The notes: a model not told the origin generated them from the sequence alone. DNA of 45,983 nucleotides from JANMDU01 sp043755865 (GCA_043755865.1 JAYUSD010000126.1:1-45983); one strand, 5' to 3'. Positions 14,829 to 22,807 are shown, counted from the stretch's first letter. Numbers and translations are program-made.

Positions 14829-16307
14829 TTAGGAGCTGCGTCGTTTCAATAATCGTGGCAACACCAGCACCGCCACAATCACGCATAGCAAAAACAACGA
14901 CCCCGGGCGCTCCACAAACACCGTCCACTTCCCCTCGCCAATCGACAGCGCATTGCGCATTTGCGCCTCTGCAAGTGGCCCGAGGATCAAGCCGATCACC
15001 ACCGGCGCGGTAGGAAAATCAAAGCGGCGCATGAGCAAGCCGAGCAGGCCAATGCCCCAGAGCAGCACCAAATCAAACGCACTTTGCCGCATGCCATAGA
15101 CGCCCACGGTGGCGAAAATCAAAATGCCGGCATACAAATGCGCCTTCGGGATTTTGAGCAACTTCACCCACAAGCCTACCAGTGGCAAATTCAAAATCAA
15201 GAGCATCACATTGCCGATATAAAGCGATGCAATCAGCGCCCATACGAGCGTAGCCGAGCTGGTGAAAAGCTGGGGGCCGGGCTGGATGCCGTAGCTTTGA
15301 AAAGCACCCATCAGCACGGCAGTGGTGTTCGATGTGGGGATGCCCAGCGTGAGCAAAGGAATAAGAGTTGCAGTGATCGCGGCATTGTTGGCCGCTTCCG
15401 GCCCTGCTACACCTTCAATCGCGCCTTTGCCAAATTCTTCTGGGTGTTTAGAGAGCTTTTTCTCAGCCGCGTAAGACAAGAACGTCGGAATCTCGCTGCC
15501 GCCAGCGGGGATGGTGCCAAACGGAATGCCAATGGCTGTGCCGCGCAGCCATGCAGGCCAAGAGCGCTTCCACTCGGTTGCCGTCATGTGCACCCGGCTC
15601 ATGGGATTCTGAAACTCAACTTCTTTGCCTTGATACAGCGCGAGATACAGCGCCTCGGCAATCGCAAACAAACCGACGGCGACCAACACGATTTCAATGC
15701 CATCGAGCATCTCCGGTACACCGCCCGTGTAGCGCGGCTGGCCGGAGATTTGATCGAGGCCTACCAAGCCCATCGCCAAGCCAATAAACAGCGCCACGAC
15801 GCCGCGCAACACGCTGCCACCCAGCACTGCACTCACGGCGCAAAACGAGAGCACCATCAGCAAGAAATACTCCGGTGGCCCAAGCTTGACGGCATGCTCG
15901 GCGATGAATGGCGCAGCCACTGTGACGACCACAGTAGCAATCGTGCCGGCCACGAAAGAGCCAATGGCAGACGTAGCCAGTGCAGCGCCCGCGCGCCCGC
16001 TCTTGGCCATTTTGTTGCCTTCCATCGCCGTAATCAGCGAGCCCGCTTCACCGGGGGTGTTCATCAAGATGGATGTGGTGGAGCCGCCATACATCGCGCC
16101 GTAGTAAATGCCGGCGAAGAAAATCATTGACGCTGTGACGTCAACTTTTGAGGTGATCGGCAGCAGCATCGCCACCACGACGGCTGGGCCTAAGCCGGGC
16201 AACACGCCCACCGCTGTGCCAATCACGCAGCCGAGAAATGCCCAAAGCAAATTCAACGGTGTAATGGCCGTGGCGAAGCCCGCCATCAGCGAATGAAAGA
16301 TATCCAT
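14829..16307 (-). CDS. tctA: Tripartite tricarboxylate transporter, large membrane subunit TctA
   Basis: 492-residue inner-membrane protein with about 12 hydrophobic segments and the TctA repeats. Hallmarks: GTAVGVLPGLGPAVVVAMLL (~30-49), GIYYGAMYGGSTTSILMNTP (~66-85), the second GIPFGTIPAGGSEIPTFLSY (~264-283) and GVAGPEAANNAAITATLIPL (~305-324). With TctB and a periplasmic TctC it imports citrate or other carboxylates by a secondary, sodium- or proton-driven mechanism. It is the last gene of the tctC-tctC-tctB-tctA unit, 12 bp after tctB. Substrate not determined by sequence. Confidence 0.95.
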   Translation of the reverse strand: MDIFHSLMAGFATAITPLNLLWAFLGCVIGTAVGVLPGLGPAVVVAMLLPITSKVDVTASMIFFAGIYYGAMYGGSTTSILMNTPGEAGSLITAMEGNKMAKSGRAGAALATSAIGSFVAGTIATVVVTVAAPFIAEHAVKLGPPEYFLLMVLSFCAVSAVLGGSVLRGVVALFIGLAMGLVGLDQISGQPRYTGGVPEMLDGIEIVLVAVGLFAIAEALYLALYQGKEVEFQNPMSRVHMTATEWKRSWPAWLRGTAIGIPFGTIPAGGSEIPTFLSYAAEKKLSKHPEEFGKGAIEGVAGPEAANNAAITATLIPLLTLGIPTSNTTAVLMGAFQSYGIQPGPQLFTSSATLVWALIASLYIGNVMLLILNLPLVGLWVKLLKIPKAHLYAGILIFATVGVYGMRQSAFDLVLLWGIGLLGLLMRRFDFPTAPVVIGLILGPLAEAQMRNALSIGEGKWTVFVERPGSLFLLCVIVAVLVLPRLLKRRSS

Positions 16308-16319
16308 GGTGAATTTCCC

Positions 16320-16865
16320 TTAAATCCAGCCGGTTGATGTCAAGCCTGGCAGATTCACGCCCAGCACTTTGGTAAACAGCCAAAACACCGGTGCGCTGAT
16401 CGCTGCGCCTACCAGCGCATCTTTGAGCCAAGCGATCGCTGGGGCACGCGGCCTGCCTTGTGAAATATGAAAGCCTCGCACTGCGATCACAAAAGCGAGC
16501 GTGCAACTGGCGATGAAACCCATGCGCGTGATCAGCAGTGCATTGAGCAGCAACGCCGCGCTGATCCACACAAACGACAACCAATCCCCGTTGGCTGCTC
16601 CTTCAGGCGCTTCGCGCGCGAGAAAACCGCCCTTCAATGACTGGATTAACAAGATGCCGCCGCAGGCCAGCAAAGTAAGCGCCACCACCCATGGCAGAAA
16701 ATTCGGCCCCACGCCTGAGTAGCCCGCCTCAGATGAAATACCAATGGCTCCCCAAGCCAGCCCTGCGCCTAAAAGAAGGCAGGCCAGCGCCACAGCGATT
16801 TCGCTGGTGCGTGGGGTGGGCGTGACGGATGTGAGTGGCGCGGATGAGGGGCGTTGCGCTTTCAT
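16320..16865 (-). CDS. tctB: Tripartite tricarboxylate transporter, small membrane subunit TctB
   Basis: 181 residues with four hydrophobic segments (e.g. IAVALACLLLGAGLAWGA, FLPWVVALTLLACGGILLI). The characteristic GVGPNFLPWVVALTLL, variant of the TctB G-P-x-x-F-P motif, is at ~52-67. An arginine/proline-rich cytoplasmic N-terminus precedes the first segment. It lies 22 bp after the first tctC and 12 bp before tctA; co-transcribed. TctB is poorly conserved but its position and topology make the call firm. Confidence 0.92.
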   Translation of the reverse strand: MKAQRPSSAPLTSVTPTPRTSEIAVALACLLLGAGLAWGAIGISSEAGYSGVGPNFLPWVVALTLLACGGILLIQSLKGGFLAREAPEGAANGDWLSFVWISAALLLNALLITRMGFIASCTLAFVIAVRGFHISQGRPRAPAIAWLKDALVGAAISAPVFWLFTKVLGVNLPGLTSTGWI

Positions 16866-16887
16866 GGTGTGGTCAGAGCGTGTTTGC

Positions 16888-17847
16888 TCAGATCATGCCT
16901 GCTTGGTACATCGTGCCGCGCAGATTGGCAAAATCGTTGTCCACAAACTCGCCAAATTCTTTGCCGGTGAGCAACGCTGATGTCCAGCCTTGCTTTTCCA
17001 GCTCGGCTTGCCAGAAAGCAGATTTGGTGGCCGTGACGACAGCTTTCACCAAATCAGCCTGCTGCGCCGCCGTGATTCCGGGGCCGCCATACACGCCGCG
17101 CCAGTTGCCCAAGGTCACGTCGATGCCTTGCTCCTTGAGCGTCGGCACATCAATGCCTTTCAGGCGCTTGTCACTTGTTACGCCAATGGCGCGCATCTTG
17201 CCCGATTTGATGTGCTCGGCAAACTCGCTGTAGCCCGAGCCACCCAAGCTCACATTGCCGCCAATGATCGCAGCTACCGCTTCACCGCCGCCACGGAAAG
17301 GCACATAGTTCACGCGCTTGGGATCCACACCAATCGCGCGCGCCATCATGCTCGCTGCAATGTGCTCAGTAGAGCCGCGCGAGCCGCCGCCAATTTTCAC
17401 GCTGCCGGGGTCTTTCTTCATAGCTTCTGCCACATCCTTCATCGTCTTGAACGGTGAATTGGCGGGCACGACGAACACATTGAACTCGCTCGTGAGGCGC
17501 GCAATCGGCGTGCATTGCGTGATGTTCACGGGTGGCTTTCCGGTGATGATGCCGCCCAGCATCACCGCGCCCATCATGATCAGGGAATTGGGATCGCCCT
17601 TGGCGCTATTGACATACTGCGCCAAGCCAATCGCGCCCGCAGCGCCGCCTTTGTTTTCAAACTGCACAGCATCAAATACTTTGGCTTCTGTCAATGCTTT
17701 GCCCAAAGCGCGGCCTGTGCCATCCCAGCCACCGCCGGGGTTGGCTGGAATCATCATTTTGAGAGTCTGCGCTGCACGAGCGATAGTTGGCAAGCTGCCA
17801 GCAGCGGCGGCTGCAAGAAGGGATTTGAGGAATTCGTCACGACGCAT
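16888..17847 (-). CDS. tctC: Tripartite tricarboxylate transporter substrate-binding protein TctC (Bug family), copy 1
   Basis: 319 residues from ATG 17847, chosen because GGAGA stands 5 bases upstream; a longer start (17871) would lie before this site. The N-terminus MRRDEFLKSLLAAAAAGSLP is a secretion signal with twin arginines and FLK, so Tat export is possible. The mature protein starts near AQTLKMMIPANPGGGWDG, the usual Bug ligand loop, with ENKGGAAGAIG and GGSRGSTEHIAASMM further on. Periplasmic carboxylate binder. Nearly the same protein is encoded upstream (17955-18917); both keep the ligand motifs, so both are probably functional. Confidence 0.94.
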   Translation of the reverse strand: MRRDEFLKSLLAAAAAGSLPTIARAAQTLKMMIPANPGGGWDGTGRALGKALTEAKVFDAVQFENKGGAAGAIGLAQYVNSAKGDPNSLIMMGAVMLGGIITGKPPVNITQCTPIARLTSEFNVFVVPANSPFKTMKDVAEAMKKDPGSVKIGGGSRGSTEHIAASMMARAIGVDPKRVNYVPFRGGGEAVAAIIGGNVSLGGSGYSEFAEHIKSGKMRAIGVTSDKRLKGIDVPTLKEQGIDVTLGNWRGVYGGPGITAAQQADLVKAVVTATKSAFWQAELEKQGWTSALLTGKEFGEFVDNDFANLRGTMYQAGMI

Positions 17848-17889
17848 GAAAGTCTCCATATAAAAACACAATAAATAAGATATTGCTCC

Positions 17890-17944
17890 TGAAACCTGTC
17901 AAATGGCTGGCAGTTGCGGGCAATCCAGATCAGGGAAAACGCTA
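17890..17944 (-). promoter_or_regulatory. Candidate operator/promoter of tctC copy 1
   Basis: On the plus strand CTGTCA (17896) is followed exactly 11 bp later by CTGGCA (17907), then GTTGCGGGCAATCCAGATC and AGGGAAAACGCT. On the minus strand the first box becomes TTGACAG, a consensus-like -35, with TATCTTAT as possible -10. The 11-bp direct repeat is the arrangement used by OmpR/PhoB-type regulators, such as TctD encoded next door. Confidence 0.5.
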
Positions 17945-17954
17945 GTGCATTTCA

Positions 17955-18917
17955 TCAAAGCATGCCGGAGAGGTACATGATGGCTCGCAAGCTGGTGAAG
18001 TCGTAATCCACAAAATCAGCAAATTCTTTGCCAGAAATGAAGGCGGGTGACCAACCGTTTTTGGCCAGCGCGCTTTGCCACGTCGCGCTCTTTGTGGCAG
18101 CACTCACCAAAGCGATCAAACTGGCTTGTTGCTCCGGCGTGATGCCTGGGGCGGCATACAGGCCGCGCCAATTTCCGATGATCACATTCAACCCTTGCTC
18201 CTTGAGCGTGGGCACATTCACACCTTTGATGCGCTTATCGCTGGTGACGCCGAGAGCGCGCATCTTGCCTGCTTGAATGTGTTCGGCAAATTCGCTGTAA
18301 CCGCTGCCTCCAACGCTGACGTTGCCGCCGATGATGGCAGCGGTTGCTTCGCCGCCGCCGCGAAACGGCACGTAGTTCACTTTTTTCGGGTCGATGCCAG
18401 CGGCACGCGCCATCATGCTGGCGGCGATGTGTTCGGTCGAGCCGCGCGAGCCACCTCCGAATTTCACGCTTGCCGGATCTTTTTTCATGGCTTCAACGAT
18501 GTCTTTCATGCTCCGAAAAGGCGAATTCGTGGGCACGACAAAGACGTTGTACTCGCTGGTTAGGCGCGCAAGGGGCGTGCATTGCGTGATGCTCACCGGT
18601 GCTTTGGATGTGATGAGCCCGCCCAGCATCACTGCGCCCATCATGATCAAAGCCTGCGGATCGCCTTTACTGGCCGTGATGAATTGCGCTAAGCCAATGG
18701 CACCAGCTGCGCCGCCCTTGTTTTCATATTGCACCGCTTGCGCTAGTTTGCTTTCTGTAAAAGCTTGACCCAACGCGCGCCCAGTGCTGTCCCAGCCGCC
18801 GCCTGGGTTGGCAGGAATCATCATCTTGAGTGAGGGAATGCTTTGCGCTTGTAATGCAGGAGCGCAGGCGGCGAGCCCTGTTGCAAGCAAACCATGCATG
18901 AATTGATCACGACGCAT
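17955..18917 (-). CDS. tctC: Tripartite tricarboxylate transporter substrate-binding protein TctC (Bug family), copy 2
   Basis: 320 residues from ATG 18917, preceded by AGGAG. Signal peptide MRRDQFMHGLLATGLAACAP, cleavage probably after ALQA. Same motifs as copy 1 at the same places: SLKMMIPANPGGGWDSTGRA, ENKGGAAGAIGLAQF, TQCTPLARLTSEYNVFVVP, GGSRGSTEHIAASMMARA and GGGEATAAIIGGNVSVGGSG. The two genes are clearly a tandem duplication that has diverged, mainly in the signal peptide and C-terminal third. It is the promoter-proximal gene of the tct operon and divergent from tctD. Confidence 0.94.
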   Translation of the reverse strand: MRRDQFMHGLLATGLAACAPALQAQSIPSLKMMIPANPGGGWDSTGRALGQAFTESKLAQAVQYENKGGAAGAIGLAQFITASKGDPQALIMMGAVMLGGLITSKAPVSITQCTPLARLTSEYNVFVVPTNSPFRSMKDIVEAMKKDPASVKFGGGSRGSTEHIAASMMARAAGIDPKKVNYVPFRGGGEATAAIIGGNVSVGGSGYSEFAEHIQAGKMRALGVTSDKRIKGVNVPTLKEQGLNVIIGNWRGLYAAPGITPEQQASLIALVSAATKSATWQSALAKNGWSPAFISGKEFADFVDYDFTSLRAIMYLSGML

Positions 18918-18919
18918 AA

Positions 18920-19000
18920 AAACTCCTGTTAAGCGATGATGAGTGGATATCTTGTCGGCGGGGGCTGTCAGTTGCCTGTCATTGCACATCAGGGAAAATG
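18920..19000 (-). promoter_or_regulatory. Candidate operator/promoter between tctC copy 2 and tctD
   Basis: CTGTCA at 18965 and again at 18976 (11-bp spacing), followed by TTGCACATCAGGGAAAATGCT, matches the region upstream of tctC copy 1. Minus-strand CTGACA with TATCCA ~16 bp on is a possible promoter. The tandem CTGTCA boxes also fit a Pho box. The site lies between divergent genes and could serve both. Confidence 0.55.
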
Positions 19001-19011
19001 CTCTCCACACC

Positions 19012-19710
19012 ATGAAACTGCTTTTGATTGAAGATGATTTTGCGATGCGCAAGACACTGGAGCGCTCGCTTGCGCGCTTGGGCTGGCTGGTGCAAGCCTG
19101 CGCGGATGGAAGCGAAGGCTTGGCGCAGTGGCAGCGCCTGAGCTTGGATGTTGTGTTGCTCGATTTGAGTTTGCCGGGGCGTGATGGATTAGAAGTGTTG
19201 GCGCAGGCCCGTCAAATGGGGCTGAACACGCCCGTGTTGATCTTGACGGCGCGGGGCACGATCGGCGATCGCATTTTGGGTTTAAATACTGGCGCGGATG
19301 ATTATTTGCCCAAACCGTTTGATTTGGATGAGCTTGAAGCGCGCATTCGCGCTTTGGCCAGAGCGCAGCAGCGCAGCGGCGCAGCGGATCAAAATATTTT
19401 AGATAAATCGGCCGCTAGCCGGCAAGAAATAAGCGCAGTTAGCTATGAAAAAGAGAGCGGTGCATTTTATTTTAAAGGGCGAGCGTTGGAGCTGAGTCCA
19501 CGCGAGTCAGCGATGCTGGTGCCTTTGTATGAACGCTTGGGGCATGCCATTGCCAAGGAGCGGCTGCTTGAGCGAATATTTGCCGATGTGACTGATGTAC
19601 AAGCCGATGCGGTGGAAGTGTTGGCTTACCGCCTGCGCAAAAAATTGCAACCCACCGGCTTGGTATTGGTCACGCTGCGCGGGCTGGGCTATTTGCTCAA
19701 AGCGCAATGA
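19012..19710 (+). CDS. tctD: Two-component response regulator TctD (OmpR/PhoB family)
   Basis: 232 residues from ATG 19012. Receiver domain 1-115: acidic pocket IEDD (residues 6-9), phospho-acceptor Asp in VVLLDLSLPGRDG (~51), Thr in LILTARG and Lys in YLPKPFD. The C-terminal winged helix contains LELSPRESAMLVPLYERLG and VEVLAYRLRKKLQPTGL, then TLRGLGYLL, the usual OmpR recognition-helix region. The linker (~125-145, DKSAASRQEISAVSYEKES) is encoded by a reverse-oriented repeat B copy, explaining its slight excess length. Predicted to activate the divergent tct operon in response to external tricarboxylates. Overlaps tctE by 4 bp (ATGA). Confidence 0.93.
   Translation: MKLLLIEDDFAMRKTLERSLARLGWLVQACADGSEGLAQWQRLSLDVVLLDLSLPGRDGLEVLAQARQMGLNTPVLILTARGTIGDRILGLNTGADDYLPKPFDLDELEARIRALARAQQRSGAADQNILDKSAASRQEISAVSYEKESGAFYFKGRALELSPRESAMLVPLYERLGHAIAKERLLERIFADVTDVQADAVEVLAYRLRKKLQPTGLVLVTLRGLGYLLKAQ
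19397..19458 (-). repeat. Dispersed repeat family B, copy 5 (inside tctD linker)
   Basis: Plus strand TTTTAGATAAATCGG, TAGCCGGC (19416-19423), AAGCGCAGTTAGCTATGAAA. It is the reverse complement of the family and codes for the inter-domain linker. Confidence 0.78.
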
Positions 19711-21137
19711 AAACTTTATCGCTGCGCCGCCGCTTGCTCTGGGGCATTTTGCTCCCCGTGGTGTTGTTTGTGTTGGTCGACAGTTTTATTTTGTATCGCC
19801 AGACTTTGGTGGCTGCGAACACGGCTTATGACCGCACCTTGCTTGCATCTGCCAAGACGATTGCCGAGCAATTGGATGTGCAAGGCGAGGGCACGGCGCT
19901 CGCGCTTGTGCCGCGCGTGCCGTATGCGGCGTTGGAAGCTTTTGAGGCAGACAATCGCAGCCGGATGTTTTATCGCGTGACCGGTTTCTCAGGCGAGATG
20001 GTCTCTGGCTTTGAATCGCTGAAATTGTGGACAGGGCGGATCGCCGATCAACCACGCTATGCCGCGCTGGTAGATTTTTATGACGACGTGGTGGATGCTG
20101 AGCCAGTGAGAGTCGCCGTGCTTTTGCAGCCCGTCTCGGGCGCGGGCGGCAGTGGTATGGCCACAGTGCAGGTGGCCGAAACATTGGAGCTGCGCGAAGC
20201 CTTGGCACGCGAGATGTTGCTAAGTACCCTTTGGCGCCAAGCTCTGTTGCTCAGTGTGATTGCGGCAGTGGTGGTGTGGGTGGTGCAAAGTGCTGTGCGC
20301 CCGGTCAGGCGGGTCAGCCGAGAAATCGCACAGCGGGCGGATCATGATTTAAGCCCCGTGGATGCCACGCACGCGCCGCGTGAATTGCAACCGCTCCTAC
20401 AAGCCAACAACCAACTCATGGCGCGGCTTGATCATTTATTGCAACACCAAAAACGCTTCGTGCGCGACGCCGCGCATCAGCTGCGCACGCCGCTGGCTGT
20501 GCTCAAGACCCAAACGCAATCGGCGCTGCGTGGCGATGCGCCGGCCGAGCAGGCATTGCGTGAGATCGAGCATACCGTCGATCGCGCCACTGAGCTGGCC
20601 AATCAAATGCTGTCTTTGGCCAAGGTCGAGCAGTTGCGCCAGCAAGCAGCGACCTTGCCCGTCGACTGGAGTTTGGTACTGAGAGAAGTCGCACTCGATC
20701 TCGCGCCGCTCATTGCCGATAAAGATTTGGAATTCGAGCTGGTGACTCAATCTGCACTGATCCTCGCCCACGACTGGATGCTGCGCGAGCTGGTGCGCAA
20801 CCTGCTGCACAACGCTATCAAACACAGCCCCGCAGGCAGCGCCCTTACCGTGACCCTCACCGTAGTCCATAGCGAGAGCACCAGCGCAGCCGAGCTTGTG
20901 ATCGCAGACAGTGGTGCAGGCATCGACGAAGAGCTACGCAAGCGCCTCTTTCAACCGTTTTCCGCCGGCCGCATGCACAGCGGCTCAGGCTTAGGACTGG
21001 CAATTTGTGCGGAGATTGTGCAAGCGCTGCGCGGCGAGATTTCGCTAAGCAATCGGGCCAGCGAAGGTCAAATCCTTGGACTGGATGTCCGAGTGTTTTT
21101 ACCAGTCAAGCCATTACAGCCATCATCTCAATCCTAG
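19707..21137 (+). CDS. tctE: Sensor histidine kinase TctE
   Basis: 476 residues. Two membrane segments (LLWGILLPVVLFVLVDSFILY, ~10-30, and ALLLSVIAAVVVWVVQSAV, ~176-194) enclose a periplasmic sensor region of the TctE type. H-box FVRDAAHQLRTPLAVLK (~253-269, His in HQLRTP), N-box ELVRNLLHNAIKHSP (~355-369), G1 LVIADSGAGIDEE and G2 GSGLGLAICAEIV complete a HisKA/HATPase kinase. Translationally coupled to tctD. The last 32 bp overlap, tail to tail, the 3' end of the antitoxin gene on the other strand. Confidence 0.94.
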   Translation: MKTLSLRRRLLWGILLPVVLFVLVDSFILYRQTLVAANTAYDRTLLASAKTIAEQLDVQGEGTALALVPRVPYAALEAFEADNRSRMFYRVTGFSGEMVSGFESLKLWTGRIADQPRYAALVDFYDDVVDAEPVRVAVLLQPVSGAGGSGMATVQVAETLELREALAREMLLSTLWRQALLLSVIAAVVVWVVQSAVRPVRRVSREIAQRADHDLSPVDATHAPRELQPLLQANNQLMARLDHLLQHQKRFVRDAAHQLRTPLAVLKTQTQSALRGDAPAEQALREIEHTVDRATELANQMLSLAKVEQLRQQAATLPVDWSLVLREVALDLAPLIADKDLEFELVTQSALILAHDWMLRELVRNLLHNAIKHSPAGSALTVTLTVVHSESTSAAELVIADSGAGIDEELRKRLFQPFSAGRMHSGSGLGLAICAEIVQALRGEISLSNRASEGQILGLDVRVFLPVKPLQPSSQS

Positions 21138-21492
21138 GAGCGATAGCTCTCACCATTTTTTGGATGCCATGCCCAGGATTGCTTTGCCGCTCTGAGACGA
21201 TCAAGCCCATTTTTTCCAGCAAGCCCACATCTTTCGTCACCATGCTGCGCTCTCTCTGGAGGCTCTGCGTCAGTTGTGCAATCGTTTTAGGTTCATGCAA
21301 AATTTCCTGCATCAAGCGCCGCCTCGCCTGTGAAAGCACGGTGAACATCTTTCGCGGATCTTCAAACGAGAGCGTCACACTGCGCTCAATCGGCTCGCCG
21401 CGATCTGCGCGCTGAGCTGCTTTGCGCGCACGTGCAAAGAAATCCTCTGTGCTGCCGGTGCGCACCGTCACAAGTTGCTTCGCTTTGCTCAT
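21106..21492 (-). CDS. HTH antitoxin, TumA type (HVO_A0114-like DNA-binding protein)
   Basis: 128 residues from ATG 21492; the ATGA overlap with the toxin stop decides this start. The N-terminal part (VRTGSTEDFFARARKAAQRADRG) is followed by an SVTLSFEDP strand and an ArsR/MarR-like winged helix (MFTVLSQARRRLMQEILHE then SLQRERSMVTKDVGLLEKMG, ~80-115). This is the protein usually found beside TumE toxins, where it is taken as the antitoxin and likely autorepressor. It is translationally coupled to the toxin gene. The convergent tctE gene overlaps its 3' end by 32 bp. Confidence 0.8.
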   Translation of the reverse strand: MSKAKQLVTVRTGSTEDFFARARKAAQRADRGEPIERSVTLSFEDPRKMFTVLSQARRRLMQEILHEPKTIAQLTQSLQRERSMVTKDVGLLEKMGLIVSERQSNPGHGIQKMVRAIAPRIEMMAVMA

Positions 21493-21836
21493 ACTGAACC
21501 TTTCTTGCCTTTCAACAGGCTTTGCCATTCTTGCTGGAATTTCTCCAGCGTATCCTCATAACTGATGAATTCCACAGGGCTGACTTTGCCCATGAAATGC
21601 TTGTGATGGTAGTCATGCGCGTTGTCGTAACCCAAAACGCGCCCATGATCTACGGAACGCAAGGCGTGATTGATATACGCCAAGTTGTAGCGCGTTACCA
21701 CTGTCTTGCCAATACCCTGAAATCCCCAAACTTCACAGCTCAGAATGCCACCACGAGATTTAGCTCTCAACTCATAACGCTCTTGCTCCAGAAGCACTTC
21801 GACTGGTTGAGCGGCTTTTTTTGAGTTCACTTTCAA
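21489..21836 (-). CDS. TumE-family toxin (DUF6516)
   Basis: About 115 residues. The DUF6516 hallmark HGRVLGYDNAHDYHHKHF lies at ~64-81 (GYDN followed by the His-rich motif), after an IGKTVVTRYNLAYI beta region. TumE proteins are candidate RNA- or nucleotide-directed toxins of type II modules; activity here is untested. There is no ATG: the first codon would be TTG at 21836 or GTG at 21830, and both lie within about 12 bp of a TATACT box, so the message may be leaderless or the promoter may lie elsewhere. The toxin gene precedes the antitoxin gene. Confidence 0.78.
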   Translation of the reverse strand: MKVNSKKAAQPVEVLLEQERYELRAKSRGGILSCEVWGFQGIGKTVVTRYNLAYINHALRSVDHGRVLGYDNAHDYHHKHFMGKVSPVEFISYEDTLEKFQQEWQSLLKGKKGSV

Positions 21837-21868
21837 AGTATATCAGGTGTGCATTCGTTTTGCACACC
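21837..21868 (-). promoter_or_regulatory. Candidate promoter and operator of the tumE-tumA pair
   Basis: On the minus strand a perfect inverted repeat GGTGTGCA-N7-TGCACACC (21846-21868) is followed directly by TGATATACT, which contains TATACT (21837-21842). The palindrome would fill the -35 to -10 spacer, a typical place for an autoregulatory antitoxin to bind. It also lies just behind the stop of the upstream EamA gene. Confidence 0.55.
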
Positions 21869-21872
21869 CAAT

Positions 21873-22778
21873 TCAACTTGCCTTCTTCGGCCAGAGCACA
21901 CTGCCAATCGCCACCACCATCAGTGCCACGGCAGCCCAATCTTGCCAAAAGAGCTTTTCGCCGAGCCAGATGGCACCGCTGAAGACGCCGAGGATGGGGA
22001 TCAGCATCACGCTAAGCGTGGAAGCCACGGGCGGCAAGCTTCGCGCGAGGTAGAACCAAGTGGCATGTGCGAAGCCGAAAATGAGGATGGCGTTGTAGAG
22101 GATGGAAAACCATTCTGTGGGGCTGGGCATGCGCCAGCGCGCTTGTTCGACAACGATAGCGAGGATTGTCATCACAATCGCGGTTAGCACGGTCATCCAA
22201 AACGAAATGGTGAGCGTGGCCACAGGCATTTTCGTGCGGCGCAGCAGCTGCGTGCCGAGCGCCCATGTGCTGGCGGCAATCAACGCAAGCAACACGCCAA
22301 GCGGCGCTCCGGCGAGCTTGCCGAATTCATGCGTGAGCAAGAGCAACACGCCAAATGCTGCGCTGCCCACGCCAAGCCAGCCTCGCGCGGAGAGCTTGTC
22401 TGCAAAAAACCATGCACCAATGATCGCGCTGAAAATCGGCATCGTGTAGCCAAGAATCGCGGCGCGGCCGCTGGAGAGCAGCGTGATGGCGACGATGATG
22501 CAACCATGCCAGATGAACATGTTGAAGACGGCAAGAATCAGCAGCTCGCGCCAAAATCCAAAGGGTTGCGTTGCGTCGCCGCGCGGTATGCGAAAAGGAA
22601 TTTTTAGTACGACGAGGCCAATAGCCAGCACGGGAATGCCGATCCACATTGAGAGAGCCCGAAACGTGAGCGGTGGAAATCCGCTGCCTACGCCCAGCTT
22701 CATGATCGGCCAGTTGATGCCCCAAACGAGCGTGAGGCCGACGAGAAGCCAGAGTTGTGTGGGTGTTAAGCGTTGCAT
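21873..22778 (-). CDS. DMT-superfamily transporter, EamA family
   Basis: 301 residues with ten hydrophobic segments arranged as two EamA repeats (first ~8-130, second ~145-290). Typical features are LTLVWGINWPIMKLG in helix 1, FFADKLSARGWLGVGSAAFG at the end of repeat 1, and FGFAHATWFYLARSLPPVAS and GAIWLGEKLFWQDWAAVALM in repeat 2. ATG 22778 (MQRLTPTQLW) is used; an ATG six codons upstream is possible. Such proteins export metabolites or amino acids across the inner membrane; substrate unknown. Its 3' end lies 37 bp from the toxin gene. Confidence 0.88.
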   Translation of the reverse strand: MQRLTPTQLWLLVGLTLVWGINWPIMKLGVGSGFPPLTFRALSMWIGIPVLAIGLVVLKIPFRIPRGDATQPFGFWRELLILAVFNMFIWHGCIIVAITLLSSGRAAILGYTMPIFSAIIGAWFFADKLSARGWLGVGSAAFGVLLLLTHEFGKLAGAPLGVLLALIAASTWALGTQLLRRTKMPVATLTISFWMTVLTAIVMTILAIVVEQARWRMPSPTEWFSILYNAILIFGFAHATWFYLARSLPPVASTLSVMLIPILGVFSGAIWLGEKLFWQDWAAVALMVVAIGSVLWPKKAS

Positions 22779-22807
22779 GGATACATTATCATGCAATCAT
22801 CACATTA

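Noticed and set aside
21846..21868. Rho-independent terminator for the EamA gene
   Set aside because: The GGTGTGCA/TGCACACC stem has no T-run in the minus direction; the adjacent TATACT favours a promoter role.
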